From contig JBLDXI010000024.1 of NCBI GenBank assembly GCA_047495785.1, positions 4,588,001 through 4,652,000 on the forward strand: a DNA stretch of 64,000 nucleotides, read 5' to 3'. This stretch comes from Lepidodermella squamata. Taxonomy: Eukaryota > Gastrotricha. This document shows positions 33,601-47,000 of this stretch, in pieces. How positions within the stretch are numbered: position 1 is the stretch's first letter; each line of letters begins with the position of its first letter. Both the position numbers and the translations under genes were made by a program. The notes below the pieces were generated by a model that worked only from the letters and a program-made list of their open reading frames with translations, ran no database searches and was not told where the DNA came from.

Positions 33601-36600
33601 CGGAAATTGGCTGCAGTGTAGCACATTGTGCGGGATTTACCCGGATTACAGCGATACAAATGCAACTAGGCTTCCGACTGTTGATTTAAATGCAGGGGTT
33701 TACAAAATTTACTACCAATGCCCGCCGGGATTTTCGGTTATTTCCGGGAGTTTGACCCAGACATGCGCGCCGCCCTATGGAGCTTGGCAGGGAGGTGTTC
33801 CAGTTTGCCAAAATGCAAGTTGCTCACAGCCACAAACATTTGCTGGCACGACCAACAACTTCACGACCCCTGTCTCAATTCCGTTGAATGAACGAATCAT
33901 TGGAGATGCTGTCTGGCGTTACGATTGCGCGGCTGGTTATGTATTCAACGACACAAATTTGCCCAGCGCAACAATTAGGTGCAACATTACGACTAGGGAC
34001 TGGTCTGGCACGGTTGGAACTTGCGTCCCAGATTGTTCAAGCCTTGGGGGTTGCCTGAATGGCGGCAGCTGTTCTCTACCAAATCAATGCACTTGCGCGT
34101 TAGGCTGGATTGGAGCGAACTGTAGTGCTCGTAAGCATGAATAGTTAATCTCGTTTCTTAGAACGAAATATATGTGCAACAGATTCAGGATAGGCAAGAT
34201 GTCTAAGCTCCGCTCATTTTAATATTTATTTAATTATTTACTCGTGTTTCCAGCTGACTGTCGATCTCTTTCGAACTGTACTGGTCACGGTACTTGCATA
34301 TCGTACAACAACTGTTCATGTACGATTGCCTGGCACGATGTCGATTGTTCCAGACGTAAGTTTTAATTGAAATGTATTTTAGCTTGGGCTGAATTCTCCT
34401 GTAATTCAAGCGAACTGTGCTCCAATCGGCCAATGTCTTAACGGTGGGACTTGTGTAGCCCCGAATCAATGCACTTGCGCAGCTGGTTGGTCCGGAACCA
34501 ATTGTTCGATAGGTCGGTTGAGAAATTCATATGCACTTATTTCATGGCTTGTCTTTTCAGCTGATTGCTCATCGGTTGCCAACTGCTCCGGGCACGGTTC
34601 GTGTGTAAATGTCAGCACATGCTCGTGTATATCAGGCTGGACTGGCCCTAGCTGCTCCATTCGTAAGTTCTCATATAACGACAGTCGCAATTTGATAACT
34701 TGTTTGTTCTCAAGCTGATTGTACCTCGCTCGGCGGCTGTCAAAATGGTGGGACTTGCATATCGGCAAACCAATGCTCTTGTGCTGGATCTTGGTCTGGA
34801 GTCAACTGCGCGAATGGTAAGATACTGGGCTATGAGTGAATAACTTTGTACTCTTTCGCATTGACAGCAACTTGCTTCGCCGTTGCAAACTGTTCTGGTC
34901 ACGGTTCCTGCATTGCATCGAATGTTTGTAGCTGCAATGCTGGCTGGTCTGGTCCGAGTTGTTCTAGCCCAGATTGCTCTGCAATTGGTGGATGTCTCAA
35001 TGGAGCAACTTGCTCCTCCCCGAATACCTGTATTTGTATGGCAAGCTGGACTGGAAATAACTGTGGAACGGGTAAGTAAATAACACGGAAGTCATTCTAC
35101 TTTATAAGGGCTGTACAGGGTCCCGGTTGAATTTGTTGGGAAAGTAATGTGTTTTTCTATTTTTAGCAATTACAACAACAACCCCTCCTCCTACTGCAAT
35201 TACAACGACAGCGGCAGCGACAGCTTTGTCAACGGCAGTTCAACCGACTTCTACTACTTCTACTTCTGTTACAACGTCAACCCTAGCAGCTATTTCATCT
35301 TCATCAACAACCACAGGACAATCGTCTTCTTCGGTTATTACTGCTACTGCCATACCCACAACTAAGCCGTCAACTACTACCCAGCTGGTTACAACGGTGA
35401 AGCCTAGTGAATCTATTGCTGAGCTGGCAGTAGTTTCTAAACTACCCGACCAAGCTCTCGTTAGCAACGTATCTGCTATAAATTCTCAGGTGGTTCAAGG
35501 TGCGAGTGCAATAACCGAGAGTTCAAGCCCGATTAACGTTGCAGCTGATTCTGTAAGTGACTGAATATACACGATCGCCTAATTCAAACCTTTTATCGGG
35601 TTCTAGCAAGCCTTTCTTTCCCTTTCATCTGAGCTGATAACCAGATATCAAAGAATGGCTTCGACCTTATCAGTAGAGACTATTCTTACGGTCTCTCAGG
35701 GTGAGTCTTCAGCTTAGTTAAGATTCTTTGCTAAAAGATTCTATTTCAGCTTATACCGAATCTGTAAGCTCGGTTCTAACGACGGTCGTGGAAAATAACC
35801 TACTACCTGAGCCTGAGTCTCCAGCAATCATCCTACCAACAACTGCTGTAAAATGCAAAGCCGACTCTTTCGATACAGAGGAGCATGTTACTACGCCTCC
35901 TAAAGTTGAAATGTCTACGCCACAAACTGAGAAACTGCTGAGTGACTTTAGAAATATGCTAGAAGGCATGGCATCTATGGTGAAAGGAGCCTTATCTGCT
36001 GGGAAAGATTACAGCTTCAACGGGACCTTCTTCTCAGTCGTTATCAGCAATACGTTGGCTGGGAATCTGCCTGGAATGAAGTTGTACACGAATCTTGCAT
36101 CTGCCCAGATTCCTTTCGTCAGCAGTTTGTCGATTCTGCTGGACAGTCCTCCGAAAGGTCTAACGGAGACGAGCAAAATCTCGGTGGTTCTGACTGCTTA
36201 TGTTTCTAACATCTTCGATCTGACCAAACCATTCAACATGCCTACGATTTCAATGAAAGTCTACTTCGGCTCAACAAGCCTTGTATTGAACAAAAAGTAC
36301 CAAGTCAAGCTCGTTGGTTACCCACTGGTCAGCAAAGCTCGACAGCTATCGACTGACAAGGTCGAGTCGCAATGCGATGTCAGCAAGGTGAAATGCGACG
36401 TCTCAAGTAACGCGGATAAATTGGGCTCGTTGGCTATATTTCCTGTGTCAGCCGACGCGGGGGATTTTATTCTGATATTTCCGGCTATTCAATTCGACTA
36501 CTCTGTTTACATTTCTCTTAATGCGACTCCATCAGCTGGATCTTTTACTTGGTCGATCAATGTGACCGGAAATAATGTTGCTGCAAGTGTTCATTCGACT

Positions 36601-39600
36601 CATGGCGCCTTGAGAATGAATTTTGATTCAAAAACTGAGCTCAGAGTTGTAATTCCAAGTGCTGCGCTGAATTCATACATCAAGTTGAAGTCCTCTTCTG
36701 ATGCCATCATTCAGAAGAACTCCTTCACCCTGAGTGCTTTTGCAAAGAAGAACTTGACCAGATATTCGCCTTTGGACGATCTACCAGCATCTGTTTGTGA
36801 AATGCAAAGGTGTTATGGGTACCACATGCGAATTGGTTTCGCCTCGGAAGATCAAATCATCGGATCCAGAAGACGGCGTGATGTGAGCTCGAATTCATCT
36901 TCAGACGATTTCGAACTGGATTCAGACTCCACTGAATCAAGAGTTTCCTTCAAGTCATCTTACTTCGGAGATTTCGGAGCCGATTTGTTGATCTCGCCCA
37001 ACACGATTCAGTTCTCGGAAATCTTCTCCAACTTCTCGTCTCTTCTAGCCGATAATGCTTTTGTCTTCGCTTTTATGATCGTTTGCGTTGTTGGATTCCT
37101 AGCCGCTGTCGGGTTGACCGCTATGTCGGATCGAGCTGATCTCAAGGATTGGGCCTTCATGCCGCTGTTGAGCAACAAACCGCATCAAGAATACACATAC
37201 TTGATTTCAATCGACTACTACAAGGTGAAGAGGTACGAGTTACAACCCCTAGTCTTCATTCGACTAATTGGAGAAGGCTGTGAGACATCATTCCGGCAGC
37301 TACACGATGGCATGCGCAGAAACTTTGCTGGCAAGGTTCCAGGCAATTTTGCAGTCACAACAGCCTTCCCAGTCGAGTATATCGACGCCGTTGAACTCGA
37401 GATAGTTAGCAATCCCTGGCCAGCCGGTAGCCGCCCATTCCAAATTTACATGGACAAAGTTGTCATCGTGGATGCTGCGACTGGGAAAAAGTACATATTC
37501 CCTGTTCGTTCGACTATGGAATCTGGTGATCGTCGAAAGACTGATCTTGCGACTGAGGATGATATAAAAGGGTTCAGGTACTTGGTTAGCGGTCACTCAA
37601 GGACGGGAATAACTGACAACCATCCGTGGTTATCGATCATCAAGCGGCCTCTGCCCAGTAACTGGACTCGAGCTGAGAGGCTCTCCTGCGTTGTCTCAGC
37701 TTTATTCATGGCTATGCTGGTGAATTGCATGTTTTACGGCCAAGAGGGCTCTTCTCCTAGGATTGGGATTAACATCGGTGGCTTCTTTCGGATTTCATGG
37801 TTCACCTTCTACACAAGTCTAGCTAGTTGTATCATTATCATCCCACCAACCACTGTCATCGCTTTGATCTTCAAACGAGTCAAACGTCGCTCAGCCGAGA
37901 AAAGTAACTGGGTAACTATCTTCAATGCTGCAGTGAAAGATGGCGATGATGATGAAGATTTGAACAGTAACTCAGATAATTCGAAAAAGAAGAAGAAAAA
38001 GCCATTCCAACTGCCATTCTGGGCTGTGGGAATTGCGTGGTTTCGTGAGTTCTTCTAAAATGAATCTGTCTATTTTTAGTTCTTCTAACTATTACAGTCG
38101 TAGCCGCGTCAGTTGGTACTTCTGCATTCCTGGTTATCATGTACAGCCTCCAGTGGGGCCGTGAGAAGTCCTTGCAATGGCTTTCAAGCATGGGAATGCA
38201 TATTATTCAAGATGTTATCGTGGTTCAATCAATCAAAGTTTTGCTGGTTTCAGTCTTCACATCGTCTCTTCTGAAACTTCCCGACGATGGCATGGCGATG
38301 GGCAAGCTGGTCTACTCTCGATGTAAAATCATTCCCAATTTTTACCCATAACTTCAGCTTAAATTTTGGTTTTAGATAACAAATCTGAGAAAACGATAGT
38401 TTTTAAACGGATGAGGAATACGATAGCAGGAATAGCCCATCATATTGCTTACGTCATAGTTTTCGCATTGGTGATCGCGACCACTCAAAACACGTACCGA
38501 TTCCAAATTGTGAAAGACATTCGCCCATTGATATCATTCAACGGCGTGAATCAAGTGCTAGCACCTATAACAGACCATGGTAAAATTTTCGACTGGCTTG
38601 GCAACAAAGTTATGCCAAACTTCCTGAACGGAAATCAACTGAATTACGGCGGCGTCTTCAATCTGAAGAACATTTATGTCGTGCCTAACCATGATGTTGT
38701 AATAGTCGGCCCGATAAGGATCAGACAGCAACGAGTTGTGGCTAGCCCTTGTGCAATTTCAAAAGCGACTGTACCGTCCTACGTAGCTCGGTATCTCAAA
38801 CATTTGGCTGCTGCAGACTCTGCTTGTCAGGGTCCGTATTCAAATGAAGCAGGGCTAGGATCTTCATCCGAGAATCGAGACTTCTCTTACGGCTGGGGCG
38901 CTCTCAATGGTACATTTGCTGACAAATCGAATGTGTCATCTGATGTCGCGCCGTGGATGTATCGGGAAGATTCAAACGGGTTTCCTTATTCCGGCTGGTC
39001 AGCTATTTACAAAACAGGGGGTTACTACGTGGACTTGCCATCAAAAATGTGGAAAGCCCAGCTTTTAGTTGCAAATCTGAAAGCTGGGAGATGGCTTGAT
39101 AACTCGACTTCCGTCCTCTTCGTCGATTTCGTCTTGTACAACTCACAAATCAATTTGTTTCTGGCTGTGAAAGTCGTATTCGAGGCTCTATCGGCCGGTG
39201 GGATGAACTACCACACAAGGGTTTACCCGTTACAACTTTATCAATACTCTGGGGCTAGCAGCATCCTGATCTTCATAATTCAAGGCATTTGGATAGTACT
39301 GCTGATATCCGAAACCATCAAAGCTGCGTATTCGATGAAGAAAGCTGGGCCGAAGCAGCATTTGAAGGATGGCTGGAATCTTTTAGAGCTAGTGTCGATA
39401 CTCATCGCCTACTGCATTGTCGGTCTATTCGCTGCAAGAATCTACAACATTATTAAAGTGATCGCCAGAATGCAGACTGATCGATCATCCCACACTAATC
39501 TCGACCTACTGGTCAATTGGGACGAGCTGATGGCTAACCTCTATGGATTGACCTTCTTCATGACCATGTTGTTATTCTTCCGAAATCTGAAGTTCAACAA

Positions 39601-40497
39601 GTACTGGTGCATGTTTTTGGCTACTTTATCGAAGGGGAGAAACGACCTGGTTACTTTCATTATCGTTTTCACGATCATCACAATGATGTTCTCTGGCCTG
39701 GGCTATTTAACTCTTGGAGCAACTCAGAGTCAGTTCAGATCGATAACAGCTTCGATAATGACGTTGCTTCAAAATGTTATTGGAGTAACTGGGAGTTTGA
39801 TCTCCCTCGGCGCTCAGTCTCGATTCATCATGATCTACTGCATCGCTTACTCATCGATTGTCATGTTTTTGGCTGTCCAGATTTTCATGACCATCATAAC
39901 AGTGACGTATGATCGCATCTCTGATGACGTTGAGAATAACACTGATTGGGACAAAGAGGTGTCAGAATACATGTCCGAAGAATGGAAAAAGTTAATAACC
40001 AGGAAGCAGGCAAAGAAAGCTGAAGAAATCGTCAATAACAGCTCATTCCCTGAACGTAAGTATGAAATTCATACCTTGAGGCTATTTTAATCACACGAAT
40101 ATTTTGTATAGTTGAAGTATCCCTGAATCGATTGTCGCACCACGTAGAAGCCGCTTCGAAAAATGCTCCGCTCATCGAGGAGGATAAACGAGTTGTATGC
40201 AACATTCGTTGGGCTGAGCAGTATCTCAGCCTAACGCGTGCGAAAACTGCAAATTGTGATGACAGACGAGCTGCAGCAATATCGACATTGGCGTCGGCTG
40301 AAGGCGGCGCAAGGCGTCCTAAAAAGCTACCATCAATGGAACCACTTTTCCGGATAAACAGCCGGGTGGCGGCGCCTACTACGATTTTCTCACGCGGTTC
40401 AGTGCGCATGACGTTTCGAAAACGGCCAAGTACAACTAATTTAATCTCCATTTATTGTTGCGTCTCAAACGCAATGGCACAAATGCTTGAATTCTAA
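27651..40497 (+). CDS. Polycystin-1-like giant receptor-channel, paralog B (26 exons, frameshifted C-terminus)
   Basis: Exons: 27651-27708, 27759-27863, 27914-28012, 28069-28197, 28256-28447, 28508-29086, 29136-29697, 29751-29875, 29924-30735, 30792-30900, 30949-31128, 31187-31435, 31486-31668, 31723-31857, 32709-34130, 34254-34355, 34411-34512, 34561-34662, 34715-34816, 34868-35071, 35167-35552, 35607-35700, 35750-38044, 38098-38322, 38376-40055 and 40112-40497. Structure and phases match gene A exon for exon, with the same module order and 7 EGFs in the second array. Length changes are small: exon 1 -6, exon 12 +3, exon 21 -9 and exon 25 -9 nt. The predicted protein is 3,538 aa. Intron 14 is enlarged by a hAT-like element. 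In the last exon one base is missing relative to the paralogs near 40345, so the final conserved PGGGAYYDFL tail is replaced by an unrelated extension of about 50 residues. The other domains are intact, including TOP motif YKTGGYYVDLP. Confidence 0.92.
31872..32650. mobile_element. hAT-like MITE in gene B intron 14, 779 bp
   Basis: The terminal inverted repeats begin CAGTGCTCCGCAAACT and end with the matching GTTTGCGGAGCACTG. They are flanked by a perfect 8-bp duplication AGCTAGAT at 31864-31871 and 32651-32658. CAGTG-type termini and 8-bp duplications are hallmarks of hAT transposons. Several GCGGCCG-type words lie just inside both ends, as expected for subterminal transposase sites. No transposase ORF is present. 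The same intron in gene A is only 57 bp, so the insertion post-dates the A/B duplication. Splice sites are outside the element. Confidence 0.93.
36868..36879 (+). other. Gene B: furin-type cleavage site
   Basis: Codons for RRRR precede DVSS, at the same place as in gene A. Confidence 0.7.
40341..40350 (+). other. Gene B: one-base deletion in the tail exon
   Basis: The sequence after the Met-Glu-Pro codons reads CTTTTCCGG in the A-like frame. The next frame restores the tail found in A (FPDKQPGGGAYYDFL-like, ending at a TAA at 40437-40439). One lost base between 40343 and 40348 explains the change. It may be a true mutation or an assembly error. Confidence 0.75.
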
Positions 40498-40535
40498 TAG
40501 AGACAGATTATCGTAGAATTGTTATACAATTGACT

Positions 40536-40541
40536 AATAAA
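40536..40541 (+). promoter_or_regulatory. Polyadenylation signal of gene B
   Basis: AATAAA lies 39 bases after the frameshifted stop and about 97 after the ancestral stop, similar in spacing to gene A. Confidence 0.6.
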
Positions 40542-41053
40542 AGATGAAGTAATGCTTTCGAAAGAAGTGGACAAAATCGTTCAATATTGGATGCTGCTAA
40601 TAAATGGTTTGTGGTAAATAACCTTGGTTAGCCATTTCTGTTCATTTTTGCCATCCAAGAAATGAATGAATTTCGGAGAGCCGGATCCTAAAATTTTTAG
40701 CCTGCGGCCATTCAGAATTTGTCAGCTGAACGTTTCTGATACGGTTTAGCTGGCGCGGTAATACGTTTTTGATGGAAAACCTCGAAACAAAAGACAACTG
40801 CCTCAATACATTCGAAATAGTAATGACCGTCGACCGTCCTACGGCCTTGAAATCGATAGCAAGTGTAATAAGCGAAGACTTTAGCTAATCAAATAATCAT
40901 GAGGCTTTTCGGCTCGATACACGTTTGTCGCGCTTGGTTGTTCGGTATCCATTGTTTCGTTGCGAAAGACAAAACAGATAAAGGCGACATTTGCTATTAA
41001 CTTCCTTCTTGTTTTACATGTCTTTTATCGAGAATGTTCAATATCTACAAGCA
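40542..41053. other. Intergenic between genes B and C
   Basis: About 510 bp must hold the gene C promoter. It is related to 21587-21909 but not to the upstream regions of A and B. An ATG at about 40898 opens a short hydrophobic reading frame without a usable donor splice site. No TATA box is convincing. Confidence 0.5.
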
Positions 41054-44000
41054 ATGTGGAATCGCGTCCTCTTAACGTCAATCATCCTACATTTGTCGCC
41101 TTGGGTAGTTGCCCGTAAGATTTGTTCATTGCGACATAAATCTGTTATTGAAGGGTTCATTTTTTACAGAGACATGTTACCCACCCTGCCAGAATGGCAA
41201 TTGCACAGCGACAAACACGTGCTCGTGCAACATTGGGTGGGGCGGAGCTCAATGCGAACAAGCAGCACCAACAAGTTTGCATCACCTGCTTAAGGCTACA
41301 TATTTTTAATTATTAATCATTCCAAACTTAGTTTGTACGAGCAGTGCTCAATGCGCTAATGGCGGGACTTGCTCGGAAAAGAACTGTTATTGCCCTGGTT
41401 CGTGGACAGGCCCAGCTTGCGCAGACACAGGTTTGTTTTTGCATTTTATAGGGTTTCGCCAATCATTCTGAACCCGATATAGGAACTGTCATGTGTCACC
41501 CAACTGGCTACGACTATCCATACTGCTACAACGGCGGCACCTGCACTTGGAGTGGATCAACAAGCGCTTGCTACTGCAGAAATGGATACACTGGGAAATA
41601 TTGTGAAACAGGTTTTTTCTCATATATCGATTCCCTTACATTATATTTTCTGTGTCTATCTTCATCCAGTTCTGTGTAGCCAACCTTGCCAAAACGGTGG
41701 CTCCTGTACTGCTACCGAAACGTGTAATTGCGTTGGAGGTTACACTGGGACTTACTGTAATACATTTTCTTGTGTGAGTCCGTGTCAAAATGGCGGAAGT
41801 TGTGTGGCTCCTAATACCTGTAGCTGCGTGGATGATTGGACTGGGCCAACTTGCAATATCTGTAAGTTACCAGCCAGCTAATTATATCTCATGAATCTTT
41901 CTTCTTTCAAGCTACTGCATGCCAGAACATCGATTTGCTGTCAAAGATCACAGAATGGGGTGGTTCAATCTTTGCTTCATCTGGAACTGGTGCCAACGCC
42001 GATGGGAATCTACCGCCTGGAACTTACTGGCAACCCTCTGGTTGGGAATACAATTTCTACATCGAGTTCGATTTCGGCCGTGAAATATCTGTCGGTATTA
42101 TCAAAACTGCTGCTGGATCAGTAACTGGATCTGGCTTCGGCTATTTGACCGGTTTTCACCTCACCTTCACCGTAAAATCATGGTTGGGCGAATTTTTCAT
42201 GCCAGTTTTGACAAATCAGTCGGATCCTGGGAGTTCAACGCGCGTTTTTACTACAACGCTCAATGGCAGTTCAGTAACGTACTTCCACACGACAACACTT
42301 TGCCCGGTGATTCGTACTAGAAGGCTGAGAGTCCACCCGCGAAATAGTAGTACATCCATTCAGAATTTGCGAATGCGATTCTTGCTGTATGGATGCACGT
42401 CGCAGGCTGGATGCACTGTGTGTTCTGCTGCGGGTTGTCAATGTCCAATTGGTTACATTAGCAACGATACGGCACTCAACCCATGGCCGCACTGTGGTAG
42501 GTTTTTCTCGTGAAAATCGACGAAAAAAGTGACTCCGTATCGATTTCAGACCAACTAACAATACCTCCCATCGATTGTGAGGACCTCGCGATGAGAGAAC
42601 CGTTCAGCCCAACTGGTGTTTACACATTATACCCATTTGGAGGAACGCCATTCAAGTTTTATTGCGATATGACGTCACTCGGTGGGGGCTGGACAGTATT
42701 TCAACGCCGTGTTTCCAATAGGGATTTCAATCGCAATTGGACTAGCTATCAGAATTTTTTCGGCGTCATAGACGACAGTTTCTGGCTCGGCTTGAATAGG
42801 CTGTCATTGCTAACCTATACGACTGATAACTACTATCGCCAGGTCATCATGACTTCTGACCTTGATTTCAACCTCAACGGCTTTCAAACATGGACCGGGC
42901 TGAACATAGCTCCAGGATGGCAGAATTACACTTATAACGCCATGGGCATGGGTCCAGGCAATTTAGGCAACAGCTTGTGGTTCGCTCAAGGGCGGCAATT
43001 CAGCACATTTGATGCCGACAACGATGTCGTAGCCGGGGCTAATTGTGCAGCGCAAAACAAAGGAGGTTGGTGGTATGGCAACACATGCTCAGCTCCAAGC
43101 TTGAACGGGTTCGAGCTTAAGCTGAAAATAGTTAAATTTTTGCGTTGAAATTCTTGACAGAGTTTACGGCTCAACGACAGCGTATCAAGGTGTAAACTGG
43201 GACCCCTTCAGGCCGGCTATCGAGTCTCTTAGGAACGTGCAAATGATGTTAAAACGGCACACTGGCTATTACACTGGTGTTCCAGGTATTGCTGAATAAG
43301 AAATCATCAACAGAAATACTGAATCTCCTCTTTCCAGGTGTCGCCCTCACCTACACCCATCCAGCAGATTGTGCGGATATAGCGATTAACATGCCTCATG
43401 CGCGAAGTGGTGTCTATACCATCTATCCCCCTGATGGCAACTCGGTTCAGACTTACTGTGAGATGGCATCTCTTGGTGGCGGATGGACAGTGATTCAGCG
43501 AAATTACGCTGGCTCAGGCGTTAGCTTCAACCAAACAAACCAGGCTTACAAATCAGGCTTCGGCGACCTTAATACTGCGTTCTACCTTGGCAATGATGCT
43601 ATCCAACTGTTAACTACAGCCGGGCCGCAGTTTCAGCTGGCCGTCATATTGGAGTATACTAATGGAAACTTCCGGACAGCGAGGTATAAAAAGTTCGCAC
43701 TTCTTAACAAGGAGTTCAAGTTGGATGTGGCTGATTACAACTGGCTAAATGATATGGAAACGCCGGGAGATTCACTACTGTCTCATGACAGTAAAAAGTT
43801 TGACGTCATTCCTAACCGACCTGGTGGGTGGTGGTTCAAAACATGTACCAATGGATCATGTCTCGATTCCAACTTGAACGGCGACGCTCTGAACAACAAT
43901 TTCGAACAAGGCATAGTTTGGTCGTCGTGGAAGGGCAGAACCGACTCGATAAAGAGCAGTGTTATGATGATTAAGCCATTGAAGTTGAAGCCGTACGACT

Positions 44001-47000
44001 GCCTGGACATTTTCAACTACGACAATACATCCGTTGACGGACTTTACTGGATTTACCCGATCGGAATGAAAGCCTTTCAAGTCTATTGTACCTTCCAAAC
44101 TCCGGCCTATATTACCATGCCGCCATATGATTATCGCGGAATCACAGTAAGTAATTATCAGGGAAAATTGCAAAACTTCTCAAATTTCTCCTATATTAGA
44201 TAATCCAAAAGAGATTGACAGGAAACGTCAATTTTTCGAGAGGCTGGCAGGATTATAAATGGGGCTTTCCTACCCAACTCACCGCGAACGGCGATTATTG
44301 GCTTGGTATGTTGAGACACCACTTGAATCTCTGCTAATTTTCCCAATTTTACCAAGGGTTGGAGTACATATATCAATTAACTCGGCGAACATGCACTGAT
44401 TTGTTCATTTTTACGACTGATCCTGTCACTGCAACTCCAGGGGTAGCGCATTGGCGAGATTTCAAAGTTTTCGGCGAAGACACTGGCTACAAGCTGTATC
44501 TAGACCCCGGCTATTTTGATGCCTCCTCTAACACAGGTAAAATTGTCTTTTTCTTCTGTTGAAGCAGTTTCTGAAGTCTTCCCACAGTCGATTCGATGGA
44601 CGTCCATCATAACATGCCATTTTCGACATTTGACAATGGCTCGGCATCCGCCTGCTTCGGCCCTGGAGCTGCGAAAAGCGAGGGTGGTTGGTGGATGCCG
44701 ACGACTTGTGGCTACAAAGCGAATCTTAACAACGTATGGGGTGCAACAGTAACTCCAAAAGCGATGGCCTACCAAGGATATCGGGCCTTGAATTGGTCTA
44801 TGGCGTCTTCAATGATCGGAATTCGCAGGCGGAGTAAGTTTGACTATTGAAAATTGTTTCCACGTTGATGAGTTTTTCGTGTTCAGTATCTGGCAACGCT
44901 TGCAAACTTCCTTACATGGGCTCAACAAATATTGAAACCGATGTATTCGCCCATACTCGAGAAGTTCCAGGTCGTTGGGTTTCTGGCGACCATTGGCGAA
45001 TGCGACTCTCAAATTATGGTTATTTGTTTGCGAACGAAGACCCGGTAGCAGTAGGCAAGTTTTAGCGGCCGCATTTTAGTATAATTTTAATTCTGAAATT
45101 TTTAAAGCTTGGAATACCCAGCAAGACTGCTCTTACTACCAACAACAACAACCAGCCTACCTGAAATTCGTTTCCGGGGTGTTCAGCAATTTTTCAGCCG
45201 GAGGCTTTACTGGCCCGGTATTTTGTGATCAAGAAACAATGGGTAATTATTCATATCTGATATTCAACTCGGGGTATTACATTTTTAATCATAGGCGGTG
45301 GCTGGGTGCTGATCCAGCGTCGAGTTGATAACAGCGTGTCATTCCTGCAAGATTACAACACTTACGTTGACGGGTTTGGATCCCCAACCGGGAATTACTG
45401 GCTCGGTCTTGAGGCCATGAGAAGAATAACGGCAACCGCGACTCATGAAGTGCTTTTCGAAGTTCGAGGTCCAGATGGTTACGCCTTCTCAAGTGCAACC
45501 ACATTCTACAACTGGATGCCAGCATACGGCTTTGCAATTACTGGATATCAAGCCTGTTCAACCGGTGGCAATTTCATCACTCCAATGGATAAGAAATCGT
45601 TTCGAATCGATCCTTGCAATACCGGGGGTTGGTGGTTCCAGCAAACTTGCAACAGCTCTGCGGTCCATTCGAACCTCAACGCGCCTTATGACGGAGTTGG
45701 AACAGGCGGAATTTACACGTCAACTTACAGTGGAAGTCTATTGAACCTTCAATGGACCGAGATCAAAATGAGACGCGCAGCACCACGGGGCCGTTACGTT
45801 GTAGCGAAGGGATTCCGTTGCACCTTGGGAACAAATACGACAAAGGTCGTCAGTTCAGTGATTGATTGCCTGAACCTATGCACAAATTCAGCAACGTGTC
45901 AAAGCGCCTCTATTACTGGAAATGTTTGCGACCTTCGAACTTCAGCCTGCGCGGCTGGGGCAGCTCAAGGCACAGTGAATGCCCTTTACGATACTTACTA
46001 CCGAATGGATGGATGCACCTACTTCCCGACATGTGGACCCCCGCCAGCTATGGGCTGGACGAGCCTTGAAATCGTCGGAATGCCTACGATCATGTCCGTT
46101 AATTACACTTGCCTGCCTGGTTATACGAACTCGCTCAGCGCGGATACCTGGAAAGTTCTCACCTGCAACGCGACCACGAAACGCTGGACCGGTGACTGGC
46201 TGAAATGCCAGACGTTGTGTGGAGTTTACCCAGATTTTTCGGACAGTAACGTCACTCGCTTGTCTACAGTTGATACGAATAACGGTGTGATAACCCTGTC
46301 GTACCAGTGCATACCAGGTTTCGCTCTGGTTCAGGGCGATTTGACCCAAGTCTGCGGTCCGATTTACGGTAGCTGGCAGGGAAATGCTCCTATTTGCCAA
46401 AATATCACTTGTTCCCAACCGCCTGTGTTTCCGAATACGACTAACAACTTCACTGTTCCTGTTGTAATCCCAGCAAACCAGCGTAACATTGGAAATACAG
46501 TCTGGGAGTATAAATGTGCGGCTGGTTACGTGTTCAATAACACGCTGAAAGCTACAGCAACTTTGACGTGCGATATCGTCACGACTAACTGGCTGGGTGT
46601 TGTTGGGACATGCATAGCAGATTGTTCTAGTTTGGGAGGCTGTAAAAATGGCGGGTCTTGCCTTTTGCCTGGTCAATGCACTTGCGCAGCTGGTTGGAAA
46701 GGAGTTGATTGCACATTGCGTAAGTCACTTTTCCCTGCAGATCGGAACTTCACATTATGAGGATCTAGCGACTATCTAATAAATTTATTCGAACATATTG
46801 CATTATGCGAAGCTATTTATGTCTTCATATTTTGAACATTTCCAGCGGACTGTTCGGCGATTGGTGGCTGTTCTAACGGTGGAAGTTGCGTTTCCCCCAA
46901 TTTCTGCACGTGTGCTAACGGATGGCTGGGCGCCTCCTGCACCACACGTAAGTCAACACTGAACATTGGTTTGATTTGCGACAATCAACGAATATATTCA

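Noticed and set aside
40898-40967. Possible alternative first exon of gene C (ATGAGGCTTTTC...)
   Set aside because: No GT donor in the right phase follows. The exon 41054-41114 gives a signal peptide and a correct phase-1 donor.
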